DNA from: Flectonema sp. DT1601
Lineage: Eukaryota; Euglenozoa; Diplonemea; Diplonemida; Diplonemidae
Direction: 5' to 3'
Assembly (NCBI GenBank): GCA_964019425.1
Contig: OZ025850.1
Coordinates: 372,001 to 436,000 of the forward strand
Length of the DNA: 64,000 nt
Positions 10,030 to 20,886 of the stretch are shown here, piece by piece; within the stretch, counting starts at the first letter, position 1, and every line of letters starts with the position of its first letter. Position numbers and translations under genes: made by a program. The notes beneath the pieces are model-generated. The model was not told the DNA's origin and searched no databases. It was given only the letters and a program-made list of their open reading frames with translations.

Positions 10030-10497
10030 TTATTTTTGCAGTTTTCGATGCAGGCGTGCATTTTCTAAATGCTGATCACGAATTAGTTCAGAAATAAATT
10101 CTGGGTCGTTCATTAGCTGTTTAATTGCTTCAGTCGCGTCAGAATGATCCGCATCGGAGTCTGCTTCAGCATCGTCATCATCATCATCGTCGTCAAAGAA
10201 GTCGTCATCCGAATCGATATCTTCCCAATCGCTTGAATGATCACTTTTATTTTGAAGTTCACCTTTTAATCGCTCATTATTATTTAATAATTGCTCAAAA
10301 ATTTCTAACTGTTTATCACTGATGTCTAGTTCATCATCATCGAGATCCTTTTCTTCATTTTTTAATACAACTACATTGCCTTCAGGTAACTCTAACGGGA
10401 TATCATCCTCTTCCGTATGTCTTTTTTGTATACACAAAAGTGACAACTTACCTCCCCCAAGTATAGCCAACAACATACCAACTCTCATGTAGTTCAT
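10030..10497 (-). CDS. Small acidic protein, 155 aa, with hydrophobic N terminus
   Basis: Family not recognised. The N terminus (MNYMRVGMLLAILGGG) looks like a signal peptide or short anchor. It is followed by a charged region with a helix (ISDKQLEIFEQLLNNNERLKGELQNK), a long Asp tract (FFDDDDDDDDAEADSDAD) and a C-terminal helix (EAIKQLMNDPEFISELIRDQHLENARLHRKLQ). Low-complexity Asp runs can bind calcium, as in luminal ER proteins, but no retention signal ends this protein. A potential donor GTAAGT lies right after GGG (about residue 16), so a first intron cannot be excluded. Without one, the frame is complete. Confidence 0.6.
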   Translation of the reverse strand: MNYMRVGMLLAILGGGKLSLLCIQKRHTEEDDIPLELPEGNVVVLKNEEKDLDDDELDISDKQLEIFEQLLNNNERLKGELQNKSDHSSDWEDIDSDDDFFDDDDDDDDAEADSDADHSDATEAIKQLMNDPEFISELIRDQHLENARLHRKLQK

Positions 10498-11171
10498 ATT
10501 TTGTTATTTTATACGATTTTTTTATTTTTATATTTTTTTTTTTTGTTTGTTGTTGTTGTTGGTATTGCTTTTTAATAATAATTAAAAATTATATAAAATA
10601 AAATTACAGAGAATTTAATATAAAAAAAAAAAAAAAAAACCATTCAAGATTAGACCTTTTTCTTAGTTGATCGCAGATAAAATCCTGTCCACGCGAAATA
10701 AATCATGACCATTAGAAATACCGGCTTTCAATCTGAATAGTTTCTTCTCCAAAAAAAAAAAAAAAATAGTTAGCTCTCAGAAATGCTAAGAAGCGCGGAA
10801 ACCCTTTTCTAGGACATTCTTTAATCCTCCGCAGAAGGCTATGTAGTAATTATATATCCCTTCATGTGTGTTGTTTTGAAATCTGTTCAATAATAAAGTG
10901 ATAATTTTGCATCGAGGGTGGAGAAACAAAAAAAAAAAAAAAAAAAAAAATCCGAAAGACTGGAACCTCAAATAAATAAGTGTTCCATAATACACACTTT
11001 TCTTTTTTTTTTTTTTTTTTTACTTTTTCTCTTCTTTTTCATTGTTTCTCGCAGTTTCTTTTTTTTTTTTGTGACATCCCCACAGCGGACCAGAGGTACT
11101 TCTCGCGTTGGGTAATAATGTTGTATTATAACTAAATATAAGAGAAATAAAAAAAAATGAAAAAAAAATTT
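10498..11171. other. Intergenic A/T-rich stretch, no gene seen
   Basis: A and T homopolymers and a short GTT microsatellite near 10546. The left flank of the inverted-repeat element starts at the end of this stretch. No coding signal. Confidence 0.6.
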
Positions 11172-13173
11172 CCCCCCCCCCCCCTAGGGGGGGGTACAAG
11201 CATCGATTTTACGGAGATTTTGGGCACTTTCGGTTTTTTTCCGGAGAACAAGTTTTTTGTGCACCCAAATTATGAAAACTGCAACATATACCCCAAAAAT
11301 GGGGATTGCGATCCAAAGAAACAGTTCTTCGGCACTTTAGAGCAAGTCTTTGAAAAATCTCAAAAAGTGTGGACCGTGTGGTACCTGAGGGGGGTGAAAA
11401 CAAGGGGTGTGTTAGGAGGGCTCACAAAAATTACAAGTAATTCCGTGCATTGAGCAATCCATAACCAGGGTTTCCCTCCGAGTTGAGTGGGGGATGAAAA
11501 GGGAACCCAGTTTTTATTTTTATCGACCTGATTTGAACCTTAATAATATGCTACACGAGACCCGGCGTGTTAATTCCCCCTTGTCCGATGTTTAGGCTAC
11601 TGGCCTTCTCTTGAGCATCTCATGTGCTCAGCTTTCGAAATTCGGCCCGAAGCTGTGCTTCTTTCTGTACAAGATAGACAGAGGACCAATCCTTGGATGC
11701 AGACGGCAGATTAGCATTAGACCTTGCTGTCTAGAGGTCTTCCCTGTGAGGACGGGGTGGTACGTTCAGCCCCTGTAGCGCCTCCTGTTGTGCTTGTTCT
11801 TGCCAATCTGAAGAGGGTCGGTGGTCCTACGTTGATGTGGTAGCCTTTGGAAGTCCGTGTGCCTCTGGAATATGTTGTACGTTATCAGTAGGGCAACATT
11901 CACGCCACTGGTTCCATCAGTTGACCAAGAACTATCAACAACACTGAATAACCTCCCCATCCCTTGAGGGGTGCAGGATGACAACGAACACAACGGTTGT
12001 TAGCTTCATCCCACGAGCACGACAGGCACTAGAGGAAGTATCATGCTGCAGCAATGTGACGGAGGGTGAGGAGGAAGCTGCTGCTTCAAGAAGTCAGGTC
12101 ACCGACAGATCACCTGAATCCATCAACAAGTCGGACTGTCCTTCGAGATATAGTTGGTGACTTCGACCCGCTTCCCTTCTGTCTGCGCACCTGCGACAGC
12201 TTCAACTATGTCACTCACTCAGGACTTTGTTGGATGTCTCTGCGGCGATCCCTTCTTGCCGCAATATCTGCAGTGTTGTTACGACTCCAAGACTCCAGGA
12301 GTATATCTCCCTCGTTTGGGTACAGTTGCAAGCGGGTGTGTCTTTCGTACTTCTCCTTATGCTGCATATACTAGAGTGTCTTGTATGCCCTGCTGGTGAG
12401 TATGGTTGGGTCTTAAGTGATGCCTTGAACGGCTTTTTGGATAGGGCATGTTGCCCTATGTCGCTGCTGCTTATCTATGGCACTGCTATTTGACGCACTA
12501 CCACTACAGCTGTCTTCAGGATTATCCCTGTTTGGGGTACTGACGTGGCGCTTTCTCCATTCTGTGAGCCTTCTGTGATCACGATTCAGATACTGGACGT
12601 TTCTGGACCCCTTTCTCGCGCGTATCTTACTTCTGACTGTCCAAGTGTTGTTGCGTGACTTCAGAGATGCCTCGGGTGGTGTTTTCATGCACTCTGGGAT
12701 CAATGCTCTCCTCCGCAGAATGACTTTGTGAGCTGCCCTGCAGAACGTTGTTTTCCGCTGCGTTATCCTGCCCATGAGCCTCGTGGCCTCAAGCATGGCC
12801 GAGCGAGAGCGCTGTTCTTTTTCGTGGCGTGTTCTTGAGGCGGAAACTGATACGTAAATGGTATATTAGCAAACTGCGCATACAGGGGCACACCAAGACT
12901 CGCCTCTTCTCATTGTAAAAAAAAATTATTTGAAGGTGCATTTCACAGGCCTCAAAATTGGACCCCCAGGTACCACACGGTCCACACTTTTTGAGATTTT
13001 TCATTCCTTTGCCGAAATCAGCCAAATCGAGGTTTTTTCGGCCCCGAAATCACATTTTTGGGGGTTCTGATGGGGTCCTGGGTATTTTTTGCCCCCGGGA
13101 AGGTTATATTTACCAAAATTCGGAAAAAGTACTTTATCGACAGCTTGTACCCCCCCCTACCCCCCCCCCCCCC
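11172..13173. mobile_element. 2.0-kb element with long, diverged terminal inverted repeats
   Basis: Both ends start with a run of C or G, then TAGGGGGGGGTACAAGC (left, from about 11184; right, inverted, ending about 13173). About 165-180 bp further in, both ends share a 35-40 bp inverted match (11351-11390 against 12964-13003) containing GTGTGGACCGTGTGGTACC. Between these the arms are clearly diverged. The interior is much richer in G and C than its surroundings and has only short open frames, the longest 12413-12796 (127 aa, Arg-rich, minus). I see no transposase motif and no convincing target duplication. A non-autonomous foldback-type DNA transposon or its remnant fits best. Confidence 0.7.
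12413..12796 (-). CDS. Arg-rich open frame inside the inverted-repeat element
   Basis: 127 codons, Arg/Lys/Ser-rich (for example RRRALIPECMKTPPEAS, TEWRKRHVSTPNRD). It does not begin at a clearly preferred start and matches no family I know. Its higher GC and its place inside the element suggest a remnant of an element-encoded protein, or chance. It is the only frame in the element with somewhat protein-like composition. Confidence 0.2.
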   Translation of the reverse strand: MLEATRLMGRITQRKTTFCRAAHKVILRRRALIPECMKTPPEASLKSRNNTWTVRSKIRARKGSRNVQYLNRDHRRLTEWRKRHVSTPNRDNPEDSCSGSASNSSAIDKQQRHRATCPIQKAVQGIT

Positions 13174-13484
13174 TTCTCGATCCCTTTTTTTTTTATCAAT
13201 ATATTGAGAGAATCGACAGTGCGAATTTATTTAAAAAAAACTTAAATCCGATTTTCATACATATCAATAATACAACATTTATTCCATACAAAAGAAAAAA
13301 AAACAGTAAACTGAGTCCACTGAGGGAAGGCAACATTATTGCGGTGAATTGACTACTAGTGAATATCAATTAGAGGGAAAAAAAAAATGGATTAAAAAAA
13401 AAAACTAAATACCAACAGGGGCAAGCAAAGTTGAGAAATAATATTACAAAAAAAAAACGGGATAGGGGAACCCCCCTCCCCCCC
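13174..13484. other. Short A/T-rich spacer
   Basis: Flank between the inverted-repeat element and the 3' end of the phosphotransferase gene. It ends in a C-rich run (G-rich on the coding strand) at 13467-13486, just at and after the stop codon of that gene. Nothing else seen. Confidence 0.6.
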
Positions 13485-14666
13485 CTAAACGTCTTTTGAT
13501 TCCATCGCAATTTTCAATTGTTTTTCAGTCATTGTGAGAGTGTTAATTCCAAGAGCCTTACAAATAACATGACAAACACTAAATACCATATGAGTGTACA
13601 ACAGACAAAGTAAGATAAGATATGTATTCATAAAGGTTGATAATAGAGGAACCAACTCGTATGAAATATTAAAATTTGGAAAGACGACGTAGAGGACAAC
13701 AGCTACCGGAAAACCAATAACAGGTACAAAGAGACCTGGATGAACCGTATCATGAACACCACAGACGTGTGAAATTACAAATTTACTGCAGCAATTAGCA
13801 ATAGCCATTCCGTAGGCACAGCAGACAGTACGGAAACCAGCACCCAAAACATAGTCAGTTTGATAATACTGCAACAGTAATGCAGACGATACCATTACCA
13901 CTACAGGGATGATGGTTGAAATCGGATGTAACTTCCCGTCTCTCTTTGCTGAAATCGCATTAAGGGCGTTACCTGAAAGTGTAAAAATTCCCATAACGGC
14001 TGTTAGCAGTAACAACCAATGTGATATTGGAAGTCCTTTGACAATTGTAGTCTTCCAGAAATCATTTCCCATAACCGCAGTTGTGAAGTAAATAGAAACA
14101 GCTAATAAGATGCCTTCAACTGGTCCGTTTGCGTATCCAAGAGTTAGGGTTCCAGTGTGGTATTGTTCCCAGGCACAGAAGTAAAATCCACCTGATAATA
14201 AAAGAACATACCAATAGCCGTAATGGACTTCACTTGGAGAGAGCATAATAGCACACATTGTGTTTAATGATATTAAATGAGTTCCAACAGCATCACAACC
14301 GTGATCGAATAATTCACCAAGTGGTGATGACGTTCCTGTTCGACGAGCTTGTTTTCCATCGAGAGCATCAAACGTTTGATAACCAAATAAACAAAGACCT
14401 GCGAGAACCCAACACCAACTAGGAACTTCAGATGTGCATTCCGGACTGAAAATCGAAAGGACAATGTATGAGGCAACGATCATACCTGTGCCGCACAATG
14501 TAATTAAATTAGGCGCCATACTCTTTGGAAATAATGTTATCCCCCATCTCCAATAAGGCTGCATAACATACTTGCTTAAGAGACTCAGATCGGTTCCTGA
14601 GTATTTATATTTTGACAATCCTTTCACAGCACGGTCGTCGATGTGCCAGCTGCTCATTGGAACCAT
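13485..14666 (-). CDS. Choline/ethanolamine phosphotransferase (CDP-alcohol phosphatidyltransferase family)
   Basis: 393 aa when started at the ATG at 14666 (MVPMSSWHIDD), which fits the usual 390-415 aa length. The frame is open further upstream, but that part encodes poly-Lys and poly-Phe from homopolymers and is better read as leader. The enzyme transfers phosphocholine or phosphoethanolamine from CDP-choline/ethanolamine to diacylglycerol, the last Kennedy-pathway step, in ER or Golgi membranes. The catalytic motif D-G-x2-A-R-x8-G-x3-D-x3-D is complete: D103, G104, A107, R108, G117, D121, D125 (DALDGKQARR ... LGELFDHGCD). About eight to ten hydrophobic membrane segments follow. KYKYSG and YWRWGITLFPKSMAPNLITL match the family N terminus. 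Choline or ethanolamine specificity cannot be told from sequence alone. Confidence 0.95.
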   Translation of the reverse strand: MVPMSSWHIDDRAVKGLSKYKYSGTDLSLLSKYVMQPYWRWGITLFPKSMAPNLITLCGTGMIVASYIVLSIFSPECTSEVPSWCWVLAGLCLFGYQTFDALDGKQARRTGTSSPLGELFDHGCDAVGTHLISLNTMCAIMLSPSEVHYGYWYVLLLSGGFYFCAWEQYHTGTLTLGYANGPVEGILLAVSIYFTTAVMGNDFWKTTIVKGLPISHWLLLLTAVMGIFTLSGNALNAISAKRDGKLHPISTIIPVVVMVSSALLLQYYQTDYVLGAGFRTVCCAYGMAIANCCSKFVISHVCGVHDTVHPGLFVPVIGFPVAVVLYVVFPNFNISYELVPLLSTFMNTYLILLCLLYTHMVFSVCHVICKALGINTLTMTEKQLKIAMESKDV

Positions 14667-15115
14667 CGTTTTAGTTTTTTTTTTTTTTTTTTTTTCCTTC
14701 CCGAAGAGATCTGACATAGGAAAAAAAATAGTGTAGAAAAGAAAAAAAAAAACAACAAAAAAATTAATAAAGCACTCAACCTGCTGTAGTAAATAAGAGA
14801 ATATTAAACCTTTATTTAAAAAAACAAACAAACAAAAGACGTAACCTTCTGAATCCTATAATTTTAACAAGAAACTCGACGTACAAATGCACTTAATGGA
14901 TTGGAACAAACGAGGAGGCCTTAAACGGGAAGCGAGCGAACGAATAAGAGCTTTAAAAACAACGTGGTTGAAGCATTGGGAAGCATTGGGAAGCAGGGAC
15001 GGGTTTCTTTGCAAATTTATTCTTTCTATCTCCTGTTTTAGACAGACCTGTGCAGATAGACAGACTGACTTTATTTTAGTTTTTTTTTTTTTTTTTTTTT
15101 TCTTGCTCTGCGCTT

Positions 15116-15154
<39 letters not shown>

Positions 15155-17369
15155 GTTTTTTTTTTTTTTTTGCTTGTTGATCATAGCTTAATAATTACAA
15201 TCAACCTCTCAAGAGGGACCTCTCTGTGAAGCTTGTTAATACCACGTGGAAGAGTTGTCCTCCCTTCTTTTTTTCTTTCTTTGCACGAGATGCGTTGTGC
15301 GAGTCTTACTCGATCAGTGAACAAAGCTTTTTTTTTTTTTTTTTTTTTTTTTTGGAACAATGAGAAGAAAAAGAACGAAAAAAAAAAACGACAAATTAAT
15401 TTTATTTTTTGAAAACTCTGCTTAATTACGAAGAAGGGTCGATAAACATCTTTGCTTGCTGTGCCAACTGCACAAAAAAAGCTTCGAAATTTCGCGCCTT
15501 AACAAATCGAAGAAACTGACAAACTGACTTCGCAATCCCGCTTCAGGGAATTCAATTTAATAGAAGACGCAATTAAGGGGAAAAAAAAAAAGAAGACCGT
15601 TCGCTATCTGAAGGTTGAAAGGTTCCATTTTTTTTTTTTTTTTTTTTCTCTCCCTTACCTTCTGTCTTATTGGTACAGATTAGGATAATTATATTAAAAA
15701 AAAGGAGGGGATTTGGATTCACAAATCAAGGTTTAACACGCAACAAAATAGACGTTTATCAATAATACTGGATACCGTCCGGGGGGACTTGGATAAATAA
15801 ATCAAGGTTAACACGCAACAAATTAGACATGAATCATTATAACTGGATTCTGTCCACACAAAATCGCATGCTTTAAATAAACTACCAGAGAAAGAAATGC
15901 TGTCAAGTCGAATTGACCCGGGGACCACGCACTACAGGTTGAGCATCCCATACCCTGCAGGTCGTTACGTGGGGGGGTGAACCTTAAAAAAATTTTAAAA
16001 AGAAAAGGATAAGTGTTACAACTGTATTGCATCACAACACAAAGATAATTTAACATCTCAAAAAGAAAAGAGAATAATAAAGGGCAGCGGGGGGGGAGAC
16101 CACAGTTGAATAAGCAACACACGAAAAAGAACGAAAAAGACTGGTCATGCATAACCTATAAGACTAACAGCTAGCCAGGACAATTGAGGAAGCAAGAGAT
16201 TTACGCCGAGGAATACAGGAAAGAAAGGGGAAGAGAGACACACGGGTTGAGGTCGTTAGACGTACCTTTTTCCCTTTTTTTTTTTTTTTTTTTTTTTTTT
16301 GTATACTACTAACTTTAGGTTCCTTTCCCAACAGCTGTTGCTTTTTTTAAAAAACAAAAAACGCGAATTTCACAAGAGTACTGAGAGAAGCATGTAACCA
16401 TAACAACATAAAAACACAATAATCTTGTCCCGCTTTTGCAATAAAAAAGCCAACATCCAAAGTTATCTGATACCGAGAGCAGGAAATCATCCCATCGGTT
16501 AAGTCTTACTTGTAGTGGACGTGTTCTCGTGAATACAAGGCCAAAAAAAAATAAGAAAAAAGAAGAAGAAAAAAAAAAAAGGGAAAAAAAAGAGATTATT
16601 GCATTACTGTTTTGAATCATCGACAGGAGTCTCTAATTGAAAGTTTTGCACTGTCGATAATCAAAATCTTTCTGCTCTGCGCAATGCCAATGTGACCTTT
16701 TAAAGAAAAAGGATATAAAGAAAACGTGCGGAAGGATGAATCGCTCAACGTTGGTAAAAAAAGAAGCAAAAAAATAAGAAAATCTACCAAGATTTTTAAA
16801 CTTAATAAAGTATTAAAAAAGGGTGGAAGGGAGGAGTTACGAAACCTGAGCGAAAGGGGTGGAGAATAAACATAACAGGATAAGAGAAAATAAAAGAGAC
16901 GTTGAATGAAGAAGCATCTGCCCGTCGGTCAGATACTCATCCTCCCTTTGCACCGAACGAGTCGAATCGATCTGTAAATTGAACACAAACCATAGTGAGT
17001 ACACTGTGCAATCTTGACACAGAGTCCTGTTGCACTGTTACCGAAAAAACGGTTGACCCCTGCTGTTGCTTGAAACAAAGAACTCACCCGAAACACTTCT
17101 TTCTAAGCAACAAGAAATTAAGCTGCAAAGTTTTATCAGAAAAAGTGATATCTGTTTTGCTCATAAAGAGAAAAACTGACACCACTTTAAACACTTCACA
17201 ACTCAGTAAGCAACAAGGAAAGAGTGATCTCCGTACCCCGTCCTGTAGTTGAGTTAATTATTAACATCTCCGGGATGTAATAGGTTAAGTTACACCGTAA
17301 TGATTATGTTCTACTGGACAAGTAGAAAAAGATATAACAAGGGAAAAATAAGTCCTAGTCAGGAGAGCT
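14667..17369. other. 2.7-kb gene-free stretch
   Basis: Many T runs, including one near 15119-15172 of over 50 nt interrupted only by GG and GC. A 60-bp direct repeat pair lies at 15722-15780 and 15798-15857 (sharing AACACGCAACAAA and ATAGAC/TTAGAC). An AGCATTGGGA doublet sits near 14972. Short open frames such as 16995-17252 lack coding character. I find no tRNA-like B box or other RNA gene. Confidence 0.55.
15722..15857. repeat. Direct repeat, two copies of about 60 bp
   Basis: The two copies (15722-15780, 15798-15857) share AAATCAAGGTT, AACACGCAACAAA and TACTGGAT/AACTGGAT ... CTGTCC/CCGTCC in the same order and are separated by about 17 bp. The third quarter has diverged. No further copies seen in the window. 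Confidence 0.6.
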
Positions 17370-19937
17370 CTAGTTAGTTTTGTACATCACCGAAAAACAA
17401 AAATAAACATACTCTGTGCTAGGGACTTCATCTGACCACACAATGTCGTTGTTTTTTTGTCCTTTTCCACTCCCGTTTTTCTTACTATGTTTATCTGAAA
17501 CTTGTGACTTTGATGTTGCAGAATTTTTAGTGCCTTTCCCTGAAGGGTTTCCGTTAACGGGCGCAACAACTTTAGGAGGAATCGGAGCAAGAGGCTGTGG
17601 TATAGCAGATAGCTGAACTAATCCAGCTGTCTGATGAATACTGTCACCGTGTAACTGAGGGAGTGAAGGAACTGCCGGATGCGGTGGCTGCTGCTGTTGC
17701 CGTTGCTGTGGGAACTGACCAACGACGTTAGGAACATTATGATGTACATGATGTGGAATGCCTTGGGGAGTTATAGAAGCAGGTTGCCCACTACCAGGCA
17801 GTTGCTGCGGTTGCTGCTGAGCGAAAAAGGGTGGAGAATGTACATTTAATCCTGGAATGAGTGTCCCATTCTGTCCAGGTCTCCTATGTGTCACGAACAA
17901 TGCTGATCCCCCGGCTATGCCGTATTCATGACATAATTTATTATCCTCTAGTTCCACTCCATATCTATTTGTCAACTGCTGCTCTTCTACAGGAATGTGT
18001 GAATTCTGAAATATCTTTTCTTTTATTGTCGATATTCTCACTTTTTTCCAATTCCCTTTCATTGATAAATGTCCAGGATCTTCTGTATTAAAAACGCTTA
18101 TGCTAGACTGAGAATCAGGGTGCACAAATAATCTAGAGTGGTAAAGATATCCAGCATAGCTACATTTTTTGATAAGGCAAGTGTGGCGGTACTGTTGTTG
18201 ATGAGTTCCGTCGTTTTTATATTTGCAAGTAGTGTCGTTTGGACACATTGGAAGCTCCTCTCGATAAGCAGAATTCAACATTACTTGAGGTGGAACCATA
18301 TACGGTAGTGGAACTTGTTGTCCCACTTGTTGTCCCTGTTGATGCTGAGGTATTTTGTGCATTTGAGAAGGATGCATCTGCGGCACCACTGGAGGGTGTT
18401 GTGGAGGTTGATTAATCGCAGGAGGAACTATTTGCTCTCCGGGCTTAGATGGCTGTTGTTGTTGGACGAAAGGAGGCATAACTTGATAGAATTGCTGATG
18501 TCCTTGGTGCGCATGAATGTGGTGATGCTGGTGGTGGTGGTGATGGTGATGGTGGTGATGATGGTGGTGGTGGTGATGTTGGTCGAGGTGACTGTGAGGA
18601 TGATGTTGATGATGGTGATGGTGATGCTGGTGTTGATGATGTAGCTGGTGATGCTGGTGGTGGTGGTGGTGGTGATGATGATGATGATGATGGTGGTGAT
18701 GAAGGACCATGTGCGGATGGTTCATTTGCTGTTGCAACACGTTGTCCGTTACCGGGCTGTCCTCTTTTCCGATATCTTCATTAGAGCCTTTTAAATTCTC
18801 AGTTGAATCTTGTTGACCAAGACTCTCTCCATCGATAGCAATTTCAATTGGATTCGCAGCATCCGTTCCAGACCTCGCAGGTGATGTTGGTGATTCCGAA
18901 GTTGCAATTTTCGATTTGTCGCTGCAACTCTTACCATTCGCTGCAGCCGTGGCTGCTACAGAAGTATTCAACGCCGGGTGCTTCTTCTCCACCTTTTTCT
19001 CCCCTTTTTTCTCCCCCTTTGCGACCAGTTTCGGGTCCGGCTTGATTGCAGGTTTTGCCTTTGTTTTTGTATTATTCGAAGTAGTTATCGGTGAAGATTG
19101 AGATGCAGAGAGTTCAGATGTATTTTCATTAATTTTGTCCTCCGCTGAAGGAAGACGGGATGTCGTCTCACAGGTGGACTCAGGAGTCGGAACGGATTTT
19201 ACTGCTTTAATTTTAGGCTTCTTCTCTTCCTTCGTCTCACGCTCTTTTTTCAACTCCTTCTCTTTTTTGCGTTCGACGCATTCCTTTTCTATAGCTTCAC
19301 GTTCCTTGCGCTTTTTCTCATCACGCTCGCGCTGTTCGCTTAACTTACGTTCAGCTTCAAGAGCTGCTTCTTTAGCAGCGCGCTGCGCCTTCTCCTGCTC
19401 CTCCCGCTCTAGCTTTCTCACTCTGGCCTCTGCTTCAACTTCTTCTCTGCGCTTTCGTTCCTTCTCTCGCTCAGCCTTCTCGCGCTTCTTTTTTTCCTTT
19501 TCCCTTTTATCCTTCTCCTTCTTTTTTTCCGTTTCTTTTCGACGTGCTTCCATTTCCTTGGCTTCGCGCATTTCCTTCTCTTTTTGTTTCCTCTCTTCCA
19601 TAGCTTTGCGCGCGGATGCAACTTCTTCAGGTGTTGGTTCCGGCTTCAGGGGTGGCGGTGCAGGCTTTTCCTTCTTTGGTTTTGGTTTTGGTACCTTCTT
19701 CGGCTTCTCCTTACTTGGTTGTTTCTTGTCCTTCTCGGGCGATACCGTGTTAACCGATTGCGGCTCCACTGCGGAGGAAACTGGGGTCACCCTTCGTTGC
19801 ACACTCCCTCCTTTCTTGCGCTTTTTTCTCCAAAACATAACACTCATAATAGTTGCCATAACAATGACTACAGCTATAAGAGACTCATTAGTATTTTGGG
19901 GCTCTGGAGACGCACGACCTCCCCCAGGCACCTTCAT
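17370..19937 (-). CDS. One-pass membrane protein with K/E-rich coil, poly-His, Zn-finger-like and ubiquitin-like parts
   Basis: 855 aa from the ATG at 19937 (MKVPGGGRAS). The frame is open to 20096, but that part looks like a 5' UTR intron with acceptor CCCCACAG at 19951. Order of parts: a short N terminus; a membrane segment at about 19-36 (LIAVVIVMATIMSVMFW) followed by RKKRKK; a Lys/Glu/Arg helix at about 80-260, like ribosome-binding p180-type stalks; a Ser/Thr linker; two poly-His tracts at about 409-475; Gln/Pro-rich sequence; a C-x4-C-x7-H-x5-H arrangement near 563 (CPNDTTCKYKNDGTHQQQYRHTC) resembling PBZ-type zinc fingers; and a ubiquitin-like fold near 630-685 (ISTIKEKIFQ ... LEDNKLCHEYGIAGGSALFV). 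It probably faces the cytosol from an ER-type membrane. The last codons may be spliced: a GTATGT donor lies at about 17409, so the true C terminus is uncertain. Confidence 0.8.
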   Translation of the reverse strand: MKVPGGGRASPEPQNTNESLIAVVIVMATIMSVMFWRKKRKKGGSVQRRVTPVSSAVEPQSVNTVSPEKDKKQPSKEKPKKVPKPKPKKEKPAPPPLKPEPTPEEVASARKAMEERKQKEKEMREAKEMEARRKETEKKKEKDKREKEKKKREKAEREKERKRREEVEAEARVRKLEREEQEKAQRAAKEAALEAERKLSEQRERDEKKRKEREAIEKECVERKKEKELKKERETKEEKKPKIKAVKSVPTPESTCETTSRLPSAEDKINENTSELSASQSSPITTSNNTKTKAKPAIKPDPKLVAKGEKKGEKKVEKKHPALNTSVAATAAANGKSCSDKSKIATSESPTSPARSGTDAANPIEIAIDGESLGQQDSTENLKGSNEDIGKEDSPVTDNVLQQQMNHPHMVLHHHHHHHHHHHHHHHQHHQLHHQHQHHHHHHQHHPHSHLDQHHHHHHHHHHHHHHHHQHHHIHAHQGHQQFYQVMPPFVQQQQPSKPGEQIVPPAINQPPQHPPVVPQMHPSQMHKIPQHQQGQQVGQQVPLPYMVPPQVMLNSAYREELPMCPNDTTCKYKNDGTHQQQYRHTCLIKKCSYAGYLYHSRLFVHPDSQSSISVFNTEDPGHLSMKGNWKKVRISTIKEKIFQNSHIPVEEQQLTNRYGVELEDNKLCHEYGIAGGSALFVTHRRPGQNGTLIPGLNVHSPPFFAQQQPQQLPGSGQPASITPQGIPHHVHHNVPNVVGQFPQQRQQQQPPHPAVPSLPQLHGDSIHQTAGLVQLSAIPQPLAPIPPKVVAPVNGNPSGKGTKNSATSKSQVSDKHSKKNGSGKGQKNNDIVWSDEVPSTEYVYFCFSVMYKTN

Positions 19938-19950
19938 TTTAATGACTTCT

Positions 19951-20096
19951 CTGTGGGGACAATTAGAACGAAATATCATCAATACGGACACCAGGAAATA
20001 TTCGATTAAACTACATGGTACCATTACTTTTCTAATACAAGATTGTGTCTTTTGGACCTTATTTAGTTTAGGTAAGAGAATAAGTAACATACTCAC
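19951..20096 (-). other. Probable 5' UTR intron of the poly-His membrane protein gene
   Basis: On the minus strand, overlapping donors GTGAGT (20096-20091) and GTATGT (20093-20088) lead to a pyrimidine stretch and acceptor TTGTCCCCACAG ending at 19951, 14 nt before the chosen ATG. Length is about 143-146 nt. The encoded N-terminal extension has no coding character, supporting removal. Confidence 0.55.
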
Positions 20097-20109
20097 TTTA
20101 ACATACTAA

Positions 20110-20886
20110 GTGATACTACAGATTTTCAATGGAAGAAAACACTTACCCACTTTCCAACACCTCACAGCCCGATGATAGGAGAAAATATTTAATTCTAGAG
20201 CGAGCCTAATAGAGTTTTAAAAGGGTCTCGGGGAAAATATCTTTTCCAGTTATGTTCCATTTCAAGATCCCTCTGTCAACAATAAAAGGTGTTTACGCGA
20301 GAAAAAATATTACTTTTTTTTTTTTTTTTTTTCCCCTCCAAATGGTTCTAATTTGCAGGAAAAACCTACAAAAAAAAAAAAAAAAGAGGCGGGAAAAGTA
20401 TCTTCAATCAGCTGGAGAAAAGGTTTTTTTTTTGATACTACGAAAAAATCATGACCTACATGCGATGTAAACCGCATTCATAACTGTTACAAACAATAAT
20501 GTTTCACATTGGTTAAAAACTCGATGAGATTAGACGTCGTTCTCGATACCTAAGAACAGCCCTAAACTACTACTTCTACTGTTAGCCAGCTTTGAATAGT
20601 TGAATAGTGATAAACTTCCCTATCATTTAACTGTAAAACCTGCAAACTGATTTCTAAAGTGAGGTACTCATGATTAGAGTTACGCACATAAAAAGAAAAA
20701 AAAAAAAAAAAAAAAAAAAGGAAAGGAAAGGAAAGAAGCAAGAAACAGAGAGAAAAAAAATTAAAAAAAAAAAAAATTGTTTCTGTCTTTTTGTAATATC
20801 TGATTTCCAAAAAAAAAAGATTATTTCACAAAAGCAACAAGATAACATAATTATTGATACACCCATCAGTACAGAAACTTGCCAAC
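20110..20886. other. Intergenic, A/T homopolymers, no gene seen
   Basis: Leader of the downstream gene and 3' flank of the TauE/SafE gene. It contains A runs of up to 24 nt and GGAAA repeats near 20720. No RNA gene or coding frame seen. Confidence 0.6.

Noticed and set aside
14667-14831. Longer N terminus for the phosphotransferase
   Set aside because: The extension encodes poly-Lys and poly-Phe from homopolymers and would start at a non-ATG codon; the family begins near the chosen ATG.
16995-17252. 85-codon plus-strand frame
   Set aside because: No family, no coding-like composition, opposite strand to all genes, and no A-rich leader.
18315-18644. Plus-strand frame rich in Val/Met
   Set aside because: It is the shadow of the poly-His tract (CAT/CAC read backwards).
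19135-20109. 324-codon plus-strand frame, Ser/Phe-rich
   Set aside because: It is the reverse shadow of the Lys/Glu-rich coil of the minus-strand membrane protein; Lys/Glu codons read backwards give Phe/Leu/Ser.
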